This document shows positions 1 through 14,400 of a DNA stretch of 64,000 nucleotides, piece after piece; position 1 is the stretch's first letter; each line of letters starts with the position of its first letter. The stretch lies in NCBI GenBank assembly GCA_902729315.2, contig LR746277.1:1493001-1557000 (forward strand). Direction: 5' to 3'. The notes beneath the pieces were generated by a model. The model saw only the letters and a program-made list of their open reading frames with translations. It was not told the origin of the DNA and ran no database searches. The stretch comes from Spirodela intermedia (Eukaryota; Streptophyta; Magnoliopsida; Alismatales; Araceae). The position numbers and the translations under genes are program-made.

Positions 1-1940
1 AAAATATAGAATAGACAAATTTCACAATACTCTGAACTAGTTGTAAAGAAGCTTATAATAATAGTTGGAAGCCATTCTACAATCAAATACTCAAGGGGAA
101 TGCTGTCCTATGAAAGGATTAACCCTACCAACATTGAAAAATAGATTCTACACTAGAAATAGTATTTGCATATTTTTCTTAAGCATTAAAAGCAATTAAA
201 TAATCTAAGTTTCCACTACTCTGAGCCAATGACCACACATCCAAGGTGTCAAATATGCAATGCCTATTTATCTATAATTTCTTAGATTTATATGTGAATG
301 CCATACATCGACTTTTGAGTCAATTTATGGCAACAATGCTAGATGAACTATACTAACATTGTGTTAGACAAACCTACATAGATGTTCCTTAAGAATAGAA
401 TAGGTTTTGCATGCATGATCATTATAAATCTTTAGTTCTAATATTCGTTATATTTGTCAACAAAGTGGTTAGCCATGTTTGTCAATATTAACCACATAGA
501 AAACCATAATTAGATAGCATTTCAAAAAACTTAGATTCAATGGCTTCATAATTATCAAGGAACCTATCTCTATTACCCTCTAGGAATAGACCATTATTTT
601 ATTAGTCTGCATAATTAGAAATTTTTCAAAGATTATGTTGACATTGTTGGTTTTAATATTTATAATTAAAAAATTAATGATAAGTTATTAGCTAATATTG
701 ATACTACTTTATAGTTGTTACTTATATGTTTCAAATGCTTAATACATTCCATAAATATTTTTTTTTTCTATTAAATTATTATGATCTTATTACTAACGAT
801 CAAATCTAAGATTTAAATCCTTGATATCAAATTATTTTTTTACCTGATGAATACCTAAAGGTAAATAATTATCAATTGAAGAAAGATAAGACAATAAAAG
901 ATTAAGTACATAGTCATATTTTATGAGTCAACACACATATTGGCATATTCACGAAAGTGAAATATTTTTATCTAAGTTTTCCATAAAGATATAACCATAT
1001 AGTTGTAGTGTTTATCAGTTTTATATGATATTAGATAAATTCTGTAAGTTATCATGTGTGAAATCAGCAAGAAAATGAAGAATATATCAAATAGTCAAGT
1101 TTTGAAAAAATATCTCAAAGGTTTCACATCAGATGTTTAGATGGACAAAAAGTGAAGATAAATTTGATGATATAAATGCTCAATTATTCTTCATTAATTT
1201 GGGAAGCTTCAATTAAAATTTTAATTTAAAAGGACATGAAAATTTAGAGATTTAAGTTTGAAAGTCTAAATGTCATTACTACACATTCTAGAAAATAGTA
1301 AATTTTAGAACATGTATTTATAATGTTTGAGGTCCAATCAAGCAAATAAGCCAGCATAGGATGAGGGTTTATTGATGAAGAGTTATTGATAGAAAGAATA
1401 ATGAAAAATATGACAATTCAATGCTCACTATCAAGTTCTTCATGTCACATGTATTAATGACAAATAAGGAAGTTTAAACCTTCATCACCAACTCAATATG
1501 ACAAATTTTCAATTCATTTACTAGAAAAATTATTCTCCATAAAGCCTGCAAATAATTGGGTGGTTAGAAAAGAGTGTATTTAGTGAAATCACAAGATGTT
1601 GGCAGCTTTATTTGACTTGAGAGGGGTACAGTCTATATGGAAATAAATTTCTATGATTCAGACAACTAACCCTATAAAATCAACAAATATTCTTAAGGAG
1701 AATAGTTAATACTAGAGGATATTTTTCTTTAGCACTAAAAGTAACGAAATGAGGGGAAAATTAATATAAAAATTTCAAATTTCTTGGTGAGATAGTGCTG
1801 AGAAATCTTACCATAATGTGTGTATTGACACATTTATTGGCACATAAATAGGTTTAAGTAGAATTTAACATAAATTTGACTATAGGTAAAACTTTCAAAA
1901 ACCCCAACTCACCCCCCTTCTTGGTGTTTCGTGCAAACCT
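1..1940 (-). other. AT-rich repeat-derived tract, possible copia-type LTR remnant
   Basis: No gene is visible; all frames are short and broken. Near 1897-1930 the reverse complement reads as a G-rich run followed by GAGTTGGGG. This resembles the start of the copia-type LTRs at 23517 (minus) and 38996 (plus), which carry GGGGG(A/T)GATGAATT-like sequence. The tract could be the body of such an LTR on the minus strand running off the left edge, but I could not align it convincingly. Confidence 0.3.
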
Positions 1941-4019
1941 TATGGTTTCAACATATTTTAAATAATAAAATTATAAATTATAATTATTAAGGTAAGTAAT
2001 ATAAAATTACTTCACCCTCTCCTCTTCTCTCTTTTTGTTACTTGTACCACTTAGATAAGAGAAAGGAAGCCACAATGTCCATATACTCCATCCAAAACAT
2101 GTAAATAAGTATATGTATGTCTATTTTTGTGTTAAACTTTGTTCCTAAAACTATTTGACTATTTTGACGTCTAAATATTATTTTATCTTTGAGCACAATT
2201 TCCTCGATTTGATGCATTTTTTTATCTATTGTGATTTATATATAGTGGATAACATAATTTGCTCATTCTAAGATTACCATGTTACCCTTCAACACTTTCT
2301 ATCATCAACAAATTTACAAATGGTCTCAAAGCTAATAGAGATATCACCATAACTCATTGAAGCTAATATTACCAAATGATGCACATCTAGTTAATGCCAA
2401 GATTTTCACTTTGGTTTGTGTAAAGACAATGACGTATAAAAGCTGGCACTCAAAGCTTAAGTGTTGGCACCTAAACACATCTGAATAATTGATCTAAATT
2501 GTAACAACACATAAATTTATGGTAATAAATCTTTAGAAACAACTTGTGAAAAGTGTGAGAAAGTTAAATTGGAGGAGAAAATATTGATAATAATGGGTTT
2601 TAGATGTTTTTACAAGCTTTCATGATTTAAAAATCTAATTCATATGTTTCATAATTCTCAAACTCATGAGCTTTTAAAAAGTTTCCTTTGAAATTTAGAT
2701 ACTTAAAGCTTGTCTCAAAGTCATCACCAATACTTGGATGGATTTGTAAGTTTTCGATTTCATTTTCTTGTGTTTTCTATGAATTATTTCTCAAGGCTTG
2801 AACATTTAGTTGGTGCATTAATAAATCAAACTCAGTATAGTGGTTGATTATCACTCTATGTAAATCTTCAAATGAAAGGAGTGGAGACTATTGTTTGGAT
2901 TGACCAAGCCACTAAAAAGTATTGCAGTTTAGTGATTGTTGTACTTGTTATTTGTAGACTACCCTATGTTGTTGCATTAGCGATTAGTATATGGCATATG
3001 ATTTTTCATGTGGAACCAATATCATGACATGAAAGCTAGGTGTCAGAGAAGACAGTAGGTTTTGGAGGTTCATTGATTAGTATACCTACGATGCTAGTAA
3101 GGTCATAGTAAACTAAGCAAAAATGATACAAAAATCTCATCTTATTTGGGGTGCCTACTTTGAGAGTTCATTTTAACTTCACTAAGCAGCATTCTACTGA
3201 CCAATGGAACAAGACATTCTTCATGGCAATACTTTTGATAATGATAGCAATGTGATTATAATATTATCATGGAAAATGAACAATGTTTTAAGGTCATTAC
3301 AAGTAGAATGCCAACATTTTACTCATTTGCCCATACTCCCCCCCACAAATAAGTCAACTCATACTTGTAATCCATCTCAAGGTTTGATTGTTCATATTAG
3401 CATTGAATCATATGTTTTCAATAAACCCTTTATTTTTTTCTTCTTTCTCATCAATGGTACATGTGCTTATGTCGGTAAACTTAGTACTATTTTTACATAA
3501 ATTCTCTTAGTATGGGATAGGGTTGGCATTTTGAAAATCGTTCTTAGTAAACGAAATTGGGCCAAAACATATCATGAAACTGCCAGGTGGAGCCTAATTT
3601 TTCACAATTTTGTTCCAAATCGTTCCTTCGTTGCAATCCTAATGACCAAAATTTTGGCAATATGAGAGAACGTAACATACAGCAAATAACACCGTTACCA
3701 TTTAGCATAGTTAAATGACTTTTTCTATCTAGCACACATATTTTCTGAGCTTGATTGCATAAATCTTGGAAACTATGGTTTATTACCATCCGATAAGGTA
3801 CCCAACCTTTTAACGGGCATCGAGGTCCTACGACGTGAGCACACTCCTGCTTTGTTCTCATCGCCGGCCATGGGAAAATGAGATACGTAGAGAAGGGCAC
3901 GGACTTCGTGAGGACCCAGCTCTGTGACGCAGATTTCACGGCATGGTACAGAAGACTGGCCACAAATAAGTTTGTGCACAAGAGAAGTAGTACGAACGCA
4001 CGAGTAAGCTGAGAGAGTG
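1941..4019. other. Gene-free AT-rich sequence upstream of NHD1
   Basis: Only short open frames without recognisable domains occur here. From about 3780 GC content rises towards the NHD1 first exon, as expected of a promoter/5' leader. I cannot identify a TATA box or a transcription start. Confidence 0.5.
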
Positions 4020-4151
4020 TCAGCTAGAACTCCACAGGGTCTTCTTGTACGCTTCGCCATCCGGGGGCGGGGAGCTTCTGATTTCCCCGCTACATTTTTC
4101 TCTCTCTTCGATCGCGCTCTGTGCGCGGGCCATCAGTTGTGGGTCGGGGCC
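4020..4151 (+). promoter_or_regulatory. Probable 5' leader of NHD1
   Basis: This is a GC- and CT-rich stretch (including CTCTCTCTTCG near 4098) directly before the ATG at 4152. A frame is open through it from 4017, so an upstream in-frame start is formally possible. The downstream ATG is preferred because the residues after it look like a plastid transit peptide and it sits in a good plant context (GCCATGGCG). Boundaries are inferred. Confidence 0.4.
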
Positions 4152-7100
4152 ATGGCGGCGTATTCCTGCGTCGTCGGCGGCCCACCCCTGAGTCATTCCC
4201 CTGTCAAAGGTACTGTCGACGGCAACAGATGGCACGGGTCCTTACAGAGGAGGTCGGCTCCGCTTGTGGCCATGCTCACCTCGCCTCTACCTTGTCGGGG
4301 CCCTGTTTGGTGGAGCGGCGGCCTTCACCCAAGAAGGCGGAACCTCGTCGTCCACGCGGAAGATAAAGCAATTTCTTCCTCAACATCCCCTTCTTCTAAT
4401 GACATATCTTCTGTGGATAGCGAAGAATTCGAGGTGTGTGTCGATATCTTAATGGTTTCTTTTTTTTTACATGGTTGATGCCTTCCTTTCGAACTGGTTT
4501 CCTCTGCGTTTCTTGTCCCAGTATGCTATGATGTTGCTTTTGAAATTTACTTCTCTGGTTATTCCATGTTGCATATGAATACTCTTTTCTTGAAATAGAA
4601 GGCCAAATATCCTGTAGTTGGTTGATTCAGTGTCTAACAGTTTCCCCCGTGAGAAATCAATCAGATTTTCGTCGTGTGAGGCTGCGAATGGGTTTAATTT
4701 CTTGAAGCCATTTCATGTTTTTCCTTGTTATGTCATATTAAATACTGGGTCTCCCTGAAATCATCTGGTGCGTCCTCTGGCCATCTTCATTTTTCTCTCT
4801 TAAATAGCATTCCATGAAACATGTTACACAAGATTATTCTAACGCATTTTCGTGGTGTGGCTGAGCAAGAGAGAGTACACAACTACCAAAGTTGACTTAG
4901 ACAGAACGAAAGGAATGGAAAGATACTACAAGGATAAGAATGTGGTCAACTTGAAACATATTTGCCATGAACTGTCCTCCTTGGACCGTTACAATTTCTA
5001 TAATCGCTTTCTTTCTTTTTTCAAAAGTCACTAATTTTGGAAGCATTCAAATAACATGTTTTCTTATGAAAACAGAGGTTAAGGACATCTGCTATGTCCG
5101 CTCTGATGCTAGGAATTGTGACACAGAAGGAATACATACTTGTGCACTATAATACTACAGAGAAGGCTGACCAAAATACCACACCATAGTTTTCAGGGAC
5201 TCATGTAAATATTTTATTGAAAAAAGGAAAGCATCCATCCATGTTACTGCCTGCCTGAATTGGAATAGAGATTGTTGTTAAACCACTCTAGTCTTTGGGG
5301 AATATTCCGTGTTTTAAAAAATTGGTAGAAAATGCTATCCAATCTCTGTCTACTTTCATTGGTCAAAATCTCCTGATCTCTGCTTGAATTGGCCTATTCT
5401 TCATCAATTAGGATGACACCTTTCTAGAATAACTGTTTGTATCTATCAAGTGTTTAGTGTGCAAGTCTAAATCTTTTATCTCTGCCTCTCTTGCAAATGG
5501 AACAGTAAAAATTCAATCTTGATTTCCAAAGATGAGGTGTGATTTTGTCTTAGTTTTTATTCGTTTGGTAACTGACGAACATATGAAAGTAGAAATCCTT
5601 TGAAAAGAACCTTAGTTTTCGGATCTAGAGTATTTTCATCCTTTTGTGCTGAGAGAATAATCGTGCATTGTTCCAGGAGGAATTGGATAGCTTTGGTGTT
5701 TGTGACCCCTTATGCTCAGTTGACGAAATGAGCTCTGAGGACTTCAAGGACAATTACCAGCCCAAGACCGACTTGCTGAAAGCTGTTGCAGTCATTGGTT
5801 CAGCTGTAGCAGGGACTGTTGCGATTAATCACTCTTGGGTAGCTGCTAATCAGGTCTGTTTTTCTGTTCCTTCTTGTACCTTTAAATTAATTGCTTTTCC
5901 CAATCTTATGAGTATTGTCTGGGAAATGGGGTTTCCATAGTTATGTTTCTTGAGCATATTCATCTGCCCACTAAGTGTGAAGCTAATTCGCTTTTGGTGT
6001 GGATAACATACCCTTGCATACAGGATGCTGCTATGGCATTGGTATTTGGACTTGGGTATGCAGGCATAGTATTTGAAGAATCCCTAGCGTTCAACAAAAG
6101 TGGAGTGGCATTGTTGATGGCTGTTTTCTTGTGGGTTATAAGAAGCATTGGGGTAAGGATACAATATATCATGCTTCTCAAGTGTGTACGATTCTTATTT
6201 CTTTATTTCAAGTTGTTCCCAAGCAGCTGCACTTTCATATCTCTGAATGATCTGTCATGCAACTAAAATGATTTTCTCATGTATACTGTGCATTTTTAAG
6301 GTCTTCACCTTACAGTCTCATCAAGAGGTTAACTCACGTATGCAAGAGTTTGCATTGAGATTGGTGTGGATATGCCTTGCTCAGAGGTTGTTGACATTTA
6401 CGTAAATGGGAATTTTTACCTGGCTTGCTACATTTGTACCTTATCCATGTTGTTTGAGCATCTATTTGGGCTAGTACACCTGAAGAAATATGTGATGGTC
6501 TCGCCCTTCAATTATGACTTAATTCTCTGCCTTTTCTATGGAGACATTTTTTCCTCATCCTTGGATTTTTCTCGTTTCTTTAGTCTACCATCTCTTTTCG
6601 TTTAGTTATTCTAATATGATGGTGTAGATATGTTGCCATATTTATTCCATGGTTCTATGAGAGATGTATAATTCTGTGTTCCATGACTTCATTGAATCAC
6701 TTGTATCCTCAGATAACTTCTCTATTTAGCTATCCCAGAGAGAGCATTTAGATGAGTGTGTCATAAAACTGTTATTTTCGGAGAAGTTGGACATGACTGG
6801 TGCTGCATTAATACTCCTTTTAATCTTCTGGCAATTTCATGATATAATACCAATATTATTATTTACCTTGCTATTTTTTATGAAATTAAATGATGCCACT
6901 TTGAGACCATAACCTTTTCAATTGGTCACGGTAAGCAACTGTACATTCATAAGAATCAACAGGTTAGTTTCCAAGGTGTTTTTTCTATCTCACTAGTTTG
7001 ACTTTGAATTCCTTAGCAGAAACTGACCCCTCTTGAAGGGCCAAGGAGGCTAGATCTGTCCATTTAGCTTCAGCTCAGAAATTTTGCATTCATAAGAATC

Positions 7101-10100
7101 AACAGGTTAGTTTCCAAGGTGTTTTTTCTATCCCACTAGTTTGACTTTGAATTCCTTAGCAGAAACTGATCCCTCTTGAAGGGCCAAGGAGGCTAGATCT
7201 GTCCATTTAGCTTCAGCTCAGAAATTTTGCATCTTTCTCTAAAATGGTAACTGGTTTTTGACTCTTTCTCCTCAACAAATGAGAGGGTGGCAAGATGTGG
7301 AAAGTTGGCCCAGAACCTGCTCAAATCATGATGGTTAATTTGTAGTGATAGTGGAAAAAGGATTAGTTATGTTTGACATCATTAGACAAATGAAGGTAGA
7401 TCTGATGAGGTCATTGATCTTTGTTTCTTGTGTTTGCAAGAATTTCTGAAGCGACTTCTATGGCAGAACAAGAATAGTCCCGAGTTGTGAGGGCATAACC
7501 TAGCCCTTGCTATGGAGACTTGCCAATTATACGTCAAACAGATCATCTAGATGGTAGGAATTACTTTGGGTGGTCTCAGCAGGTTCGAGTTGCTATTAAA
7601 GGACAAGGAATGCCTAATCATTTACTTCATCCAAGTCTAATGGGTGGATATCTAGGATTTGAAGCTTGGAATCAAAAGGATTCGAGAATCATGGCTTGGA
7701 TGTGGACCACCATAATTCTTGAGATCCATAGAATTTATTTGTACCTACTTACAGCTAGAGACATATGGGAAAATTCATATCAGACTTATTCAAGAGTAAG
7801 AGATGCTGTACAACTTTATGAATTAAAGTTAAAGATGATGACTATGAGATTGGCTTCAATATTAAAGATTGAGATGCCATTTTCTAATTCTGAAAACTTT
7901 GTTTCCATCTTTGTTTCACAACTTGAATATATCTGAATTCAAGTGTGAAGCATGTGAATTTGCCAAACATCAGAGAACTCATTTTCTTGAAAATAATATG
8001 AAATGTTCAATACCCTTTTTCCATGTTCATAGTGATGTATGGGGACCCACACCCACACCCACACCTAGCACTAGTGGAGCGAAGTGGTTTATCACCTTTA
8101 TTGATGACTGTACAAGAATGATGTGGATTTATTTGCTTAAAAATAAATTGGACGTAAGTATGGCGCTCAGATAATTCCACTCTCTAGTAAAAACTTAGTC
8201 TTAGACAGCAATTAAAAGATTCAGATCTGATAATGCTAAAGATTACTTCAATCAAACCTTCACTTCTTATTTTTAGGAGTGTATATTACATGAGTCATCA
8301 TGTGTTTATACACCCCAACAAAATGGGGTGACTGAACAGAAAACTGGTCATCTTTCAGGGATGACTAGAGCTCTCCTTATTCAGAACAATGTACCAAAAT
8401 ATTTTTGGGGTGAGGGAGTTCTTATGGGTGCCCACTTTATAAATTGATTACCAACTAAATTATTGAATCTTAAAAGTCTAGTTGAGATGTTATCTTTCTT
8501 CTATCCTCATATCCCATTAAAAATGAACCTTATACTAAGAATATTAGGGTGTACAACATTTGTTCATCTCCATGAACAACATAGAGAAGAATTAGATCCT
8601 AGAGCTCGAAAATATATTTTTGTAGGATTCTCAAACACAAAAAAGATAATGCTGTTATTATCCTCCAATTTTTTTTTGTCTCAAGGGATATTACCTTCAA
8701 TGAGAAGGAAACATGTTATGTATAGCACATGAAATCACCATGAGAAGATTCAAACTTTACATGATCTATAATTAAATTTTTTACTTCCTACTGTGAATTT
8801 ATTATCATACCCCACCATTGTTCCTATTGAACCACCTATTCTTGAATCTATTCCTAACAAAGAACTCGAAAGAGGAAGATTTGGCCTAGTATATTCTAGA
8901 AAAAAGGGGAATGCTCTAGAATCTACACATTTTCAAGAGTCCTCCTAGGATGAGTCAAATGAGATATTTCACATCAGCACCTTACCTATTGATGAGGACT
9001 TACCTATCACCCTTTGAAAGGGGGTAAGAGAATGTACTAAAAAATTGTTATATCCTTTGGCTCTTTTTTTATCATATGACAGATTATCACCTTCACACAA
9101 AACTTTTGTATCTAACCTAAATTGTACCTTAATCATAAAAAATACTTTTGAGGCCTTAACCCATGAGAAGTGGAGACAAGTTATGACTGAGGAGATTGAG
9201 CATTTAAAAAAAATGATACTTGGGAACTTATGTGTTTATCAATAGTAAAGAAAGTTGTTGGCTGCAAATGGGTATATACAATTAAATATCATGTGAATGG
9301 ATCCATAAATACAAAACCTTGTTGGTTGTTAAAAGATATACACAAACTTATGGAGTTGATTACCTTGAAACTTTTACACAAGTAATAAAAATGAATACTG
9401 TCAGGATACTTTTGTCATTACCAATACTTTTGATTATGATCTTCAGCAATTTGATGTTAAAAATACATTTTTATGTGGAGACTTAGAAGAGGAAATCTAT
9501 ATGCTAATATTGTGTGTAGATTGAAAAAAGTATTATGTGGACTGAAACAGTCTCCTCAGGCTTGGTTTGGTAGATTTATGAAGGTTATGCTCAAGATGAG
9601 ATATAAACAAAGTTAAGAGGACCACATTTTTTTATCAAACATTCATTTTCAGGGAGAGTCACGATCTTAATAGTATATGTTGATGGTATATTAGTGATTG
9701 GAAATGATGACACAGAAAAGAAACTTCTCAGTCAATGTTTATCCAAAGAGTTTGAAATAAAAACCCTAGAAAGATTAAAATACTTCCTAGGTATTGAAAT
9801 TGCTTACTCCAAGAATGTTATCTTTGTCTCAACAAAAATATGTAATAGATTTGCTACAAGATATTGGAAAAACAACCTGCAAACCAGTTAACTCTCTAGT
9901 TAATCTTAATCTCAAGCTAAGTGCAACTACCGAGGAAGACATTGTTGTGGATAAAAGGATGTATCAACAATTGGTAGGTAAAATGATCTACCTATATCAT
10001 ACATAACCAGACATAATGTATGAAGTTAGTGTCATTAACCAATTCATGCACAGTCTGAAACAAATGCATTTGTAGGCAACCTGTCATGTTCTACACTATT

Positions 10101-11381
10101 TAGAAGGAACTCGAAAAAACAAGAATTTATTCAAAAAACATGATCATTTAACACTTGAAGTATATAAAGATGCAGATTATGCTGGATTTATTGTAGATCG
10201 ATGGTCAACAGCTGGATATTGTACATTCCTTGAAGGTAATCTTATTATTTGGAAGAGCAAGAAAAAAAATGTTATAGCTCAATCAAGTGTAGAAGCTGAG
10301 TTTCGTGTTATGACACAAGATATTTGTGAGATTTTATGGGTCAATATCATCTTGAAGGATTTGAAGATCAAGATACAATGTCCAATGAAGATTTATTGTG
10401 ATAATAAATCGATGATTAGTATTACTTAGAACCTAATTCAATATGATAGAATTAAATATATAGAAATTAATTGTCACTTCATGAAGTAAAAATTAGATAT
10501 TGGGGTGATCTGTACTCTATTTGTGTCTACAATTGGTCAAACTGTAGACATATTCACAAAAGGACTACACAACAACATCTACCATCATCAAGACTGACGA
10601 GAGGAGCTTGTAAATGATCAGAGGCACGTGCCACTGCTGACAGTTATATGTATCGGCGAATTCCTTTGCAGTGTGGATTTTGGGTTTTAAATCAGTAGTC
10701 GAGACTCATGAATTGCCTTCCAAAGGGATAGCATGATAATGACATTTTTCCTTCTTCTTCAATATGGGATTTTTTTTAGTCTTTTATCGATAGTAAATTT
10801 GAATAATCCTATAAAATAAACGTCACTAGAAGTCTGATTTACTTAATGCCTGGACTGGCAAAAATGTACTGAGGTTGTATTATCTACCACTTCCTGGCAA
10901 TCTTCATAACATAGGTGTCCAGTGACCCTCTGGATAAAAGAAATTAATTTTTTTTGCATACATTGTTAAGCATTATCAAGCTTCGTTGATTTATGTGCTG
11001 AGGAGGTTGTAAGAATATAAATAATAGGTCGCTCCTGTTATGAAAAATAAAACGATCATCATGTTCTGGAAGGGAATTATGTTCTTCTGTCCATTTGCAT
11101 ACATGATATGCCTTGACTAAATATCAAGGAAGCAGTAACGAAATTGAATGACCTTGTAAGTAATCATTTCTTGAAGTTGAATGAATAGTCACTTAGATGA
11201 CCTGGGCCTCCTTAAACTCAATGTTTAATCTGACTCTCTTGTTGTTCTTAAGCCCTGAAAGTTGTTCTCCTTGATGGCCTTCAGAAAGTCGGTCAGAAGG
11301 GTAATATTTAGTTCAAAGCTCAAGTTGATCCTTGATGCATATCCAATATCATCCCTCTAGTAGCTTTTTATTCTCTTTCAG

Positions 11382-11421
<40 letters not shown>

Positions 11422-14400
11422 GCTGTGTTTGCGTCCTCCTTGTTCCTTTATGTCCCTTTTTTATAAGCTTTTAGCTCGTTTCGTGGAACAATTATTTATT
11501 CATTTTCATGCAGGCCCCTTCTACGGACATAGCTGTTACTGAATTGACTCACGCATCTGCTGAAGTTAGTGAGATAGTCTTCTTCTTACTTGGAGCAATG
11601 ACCATAGTGGAGATAATCGATGCACACCAAGGGTTCAAGCTAGTCACTGACAACATTACAACTCGGAAGCCACGGATTCTCCTTTGGGTGGTCTGTAACC
11701 TCTTCCTTTGAACTAAGAAAGTTAAATTATTTCGTTCTGTTTTCCTCCTAATTTTTTCACAAATCAAATTTCCATCAATTTCTGAACGTCAATTTGAATG
11801 AATGCACAGGTTGGTTTCGTGACCTTCTTTCTCAGTTCTGTCCTTGACAATTTAACCTCCACGATTGTTATGGTTTCCTTATTGCGGAAACTAGTGCCAC
11901 CTTCAGAATACAGGAAGTATGTCTCTATACCATTTTTACTAGTTTGGCAAATTCATCAGGTTATTTAATGTTAAGTGGTACACTCACTAATTTCTTCTAC
12001 TATGTTAATCCTGTACAAGAATTCTTTCACATTGTGCCAATTCGTGCTTTGTTGGAATCACTGGAGATATTTGACTTTGATTCTATGATTTCTGACTGAA
12101 TTACCTTGACATCCATTCTGCAATTGCCTAAACAGGTATAGTATGTAATAATACGAAGTTCAGGAATAATATTCGTGAGAATTACAATGATCAAGTTTCC
12201 TGTATTCTGTTGTAACATTGTCATGTGCACTCCGTGCAAGAAGTGCATGACATTTATTAGCTTTTTCTTTTGAGAATTTTGTCAAAAAGTGTGATAAAAA
12301 TATTGAAAGTTATATAAGGACATAACGCAGAATCGTTAAAAACCTGGTATCCTTCATGGAATGGAAAATTGTCTCTACTTCTCTTTTTTCTTATTTAGTT
12401 GACTCTGTGATTCAAGAAGACTATTCGTGAGAATTACAATGATCAAGTTCCTGTATTCTGATGTAACATTGTCATGTGCACTCCGTGCAAGAAGTGCATG
12501 GCATTTATTAGCTTTTTTTTTTTGAGTTTTTTGCCAAATAGTGTGATAAAAGTATTGACGGTTATATAAGGACAAAATGCAGAATCGCTAAAAACCTGGT
12601 ATCCTCCATGGAATGGAAAATTGTCTCTACTCTTTTTTTCTTATTTAGTTGACTGTGTGATTCAATCTCATTTACTTCAAAAGGATATCATCTTTTTCCG
12701 TTCTCACTGATCTAGTGATGTGAAATGTAGTCTATGGATCAATCCATCTGCTTCAAAACTCTCCTGATATAATATCTAATTTTAATGACTTTGTGTTGTA
12801 TTTAATGATGGAGAGATCTAATGGCTATACCTCCTCTTTTGATAAAGAGGAAACAAAGAATGTGTGGTTCCTTGAGTTGCGATTGCCATTGTTGAGTCGT
12901 ATGAATAAAGTAGATCAGTTCATTATTCAAACAGCTGTTTGGAGGAAAATAGAAGGTGATAATTCAGGGTAGATTTCAAAATATTATCAGCAAACCGTTA
13001 CAAGGACAGATTTTATCATCCTAAAGGTGCGCCACCCCCAGCCCACCCGCGGCCCATGAAATGTCTTACATTGCCACTGAACTGCTTGTAGCGGTGGCTG
13101 CTGTCTTAGTAATGAATCCAACACAGCCCCATCTTAGCCATTGTTGATAACAACGAGGCAAACATTCAGAAAAAGTTTAATTGAAGTTTTTGAAATTATT
13201 GGATCTAAGATATTCGATTCAATGTCAATTCCTGTAGTGGAGATATATTCCCACGAATGATGGAGCTATTTATGGAATTCGATGGCAAAAACCTTAGAAA
13301 ATTCTGAAGTACTTTTCTACTCTATGCTCATCCATGTTGTTCGTTATCCGAATAGTCACTTTCTAGCTAAGAACTGGAGTTATAATAATAGAAATGGTCC
13401 TCTGCGCGTCATAAAATCTGTGATATTTTTCTATCGGTAATATGTTAGAAAACGCTATCTTGTGCTTCATATGGCCACCTTCTGGCTCATTGGAGCCTAC
13501 CAAGAGTATTCAATCTAGCTAACTCGAATCTCACTATATTAATCTTTCGTCTTTAAATTTAAAAAAAAATGCATATAGATGTGCATTTCTTAAATCCAAA
13601 TTACTTTTTATAGTATCCATAAAAATAAAGAAAGGAGTTAACCATATCCATTCAATGGTTTAATGTTTTCGAAATATGAAGAAGTGATGATTCCCTTTTC
13701 TATAAAAGAGACCAGCACAGATGTCATGGTTTGCAAAAAGGATTTTTATGATCTGGGTAATCTTTTTTTGGTTCAGTTTCAAGATCGAAAACCCAACCAA
13801 TCTCTGGAAGTTAAAACAAAAAGGAATTGGTCAATACTATTCTTCTAAGTTAACAATTGAAAAACCTGCTCCAGCCTAGCCTGACATGTGGAGGAGGAAG
13901 TGAAAAGAACAGAAAGATCGGCTTGAAAGGTTCAGAGAAGATCAGGTCGAATTCAATTTTTTTATTCAACTTGGAGCGTTGATACATATATCTGAACATT
14001 AAGTTCAGGTAGGTCAACCTTAACTAAAAGCTCCAAAACCTTGAGGGGGTGGGGTAGGAGTTCGTCATTTTGGCCCAAATTATAATTGAAAATTCGTACT
14101 ACAAACTTAATTGAGCATAATTGACGAGGAGCTGGGCATCACGTTATGGAAAAAAATGCATATTATTGGGCAACAATTGCATTCAATGGAGAAAATACTT
14201 CAAATTTTCTCTGTTTTAAGATTCGAAGTTAATACTTCGAATAAAATGAAGCGCTTTTGCATGTAATGGCTTGCAATTGGAATGAAGTTGCATTCAGTCA
14301 TTGAAGTTCTAAATTACATGTGATTGGACACTAGTTTTTAATTTTTACACTACTGAAACTTTTCTGGAAGCGGATTTACCTCTGTAATCCTTGAAGGTGT

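Noticed and set aside
3544-3981. 145-codon minus-strand frame upstream of NHD1
   Set aside because: No recognisable family, no splice or promoter support, and an overlapping alternative frame is equally open.
6944-7229. The repeated 143-bp unit as an LTR of the copia element
   Set aside because: The copies are directly adjacent, both lie on the same side of the element, and no copy is found after its RNase H region.
13663-13848. 61-codon frame in intron 5, perhaps organelle-derived
   Set aside because: I could not match it to any organelle gene, and nothing around it supports transfer.
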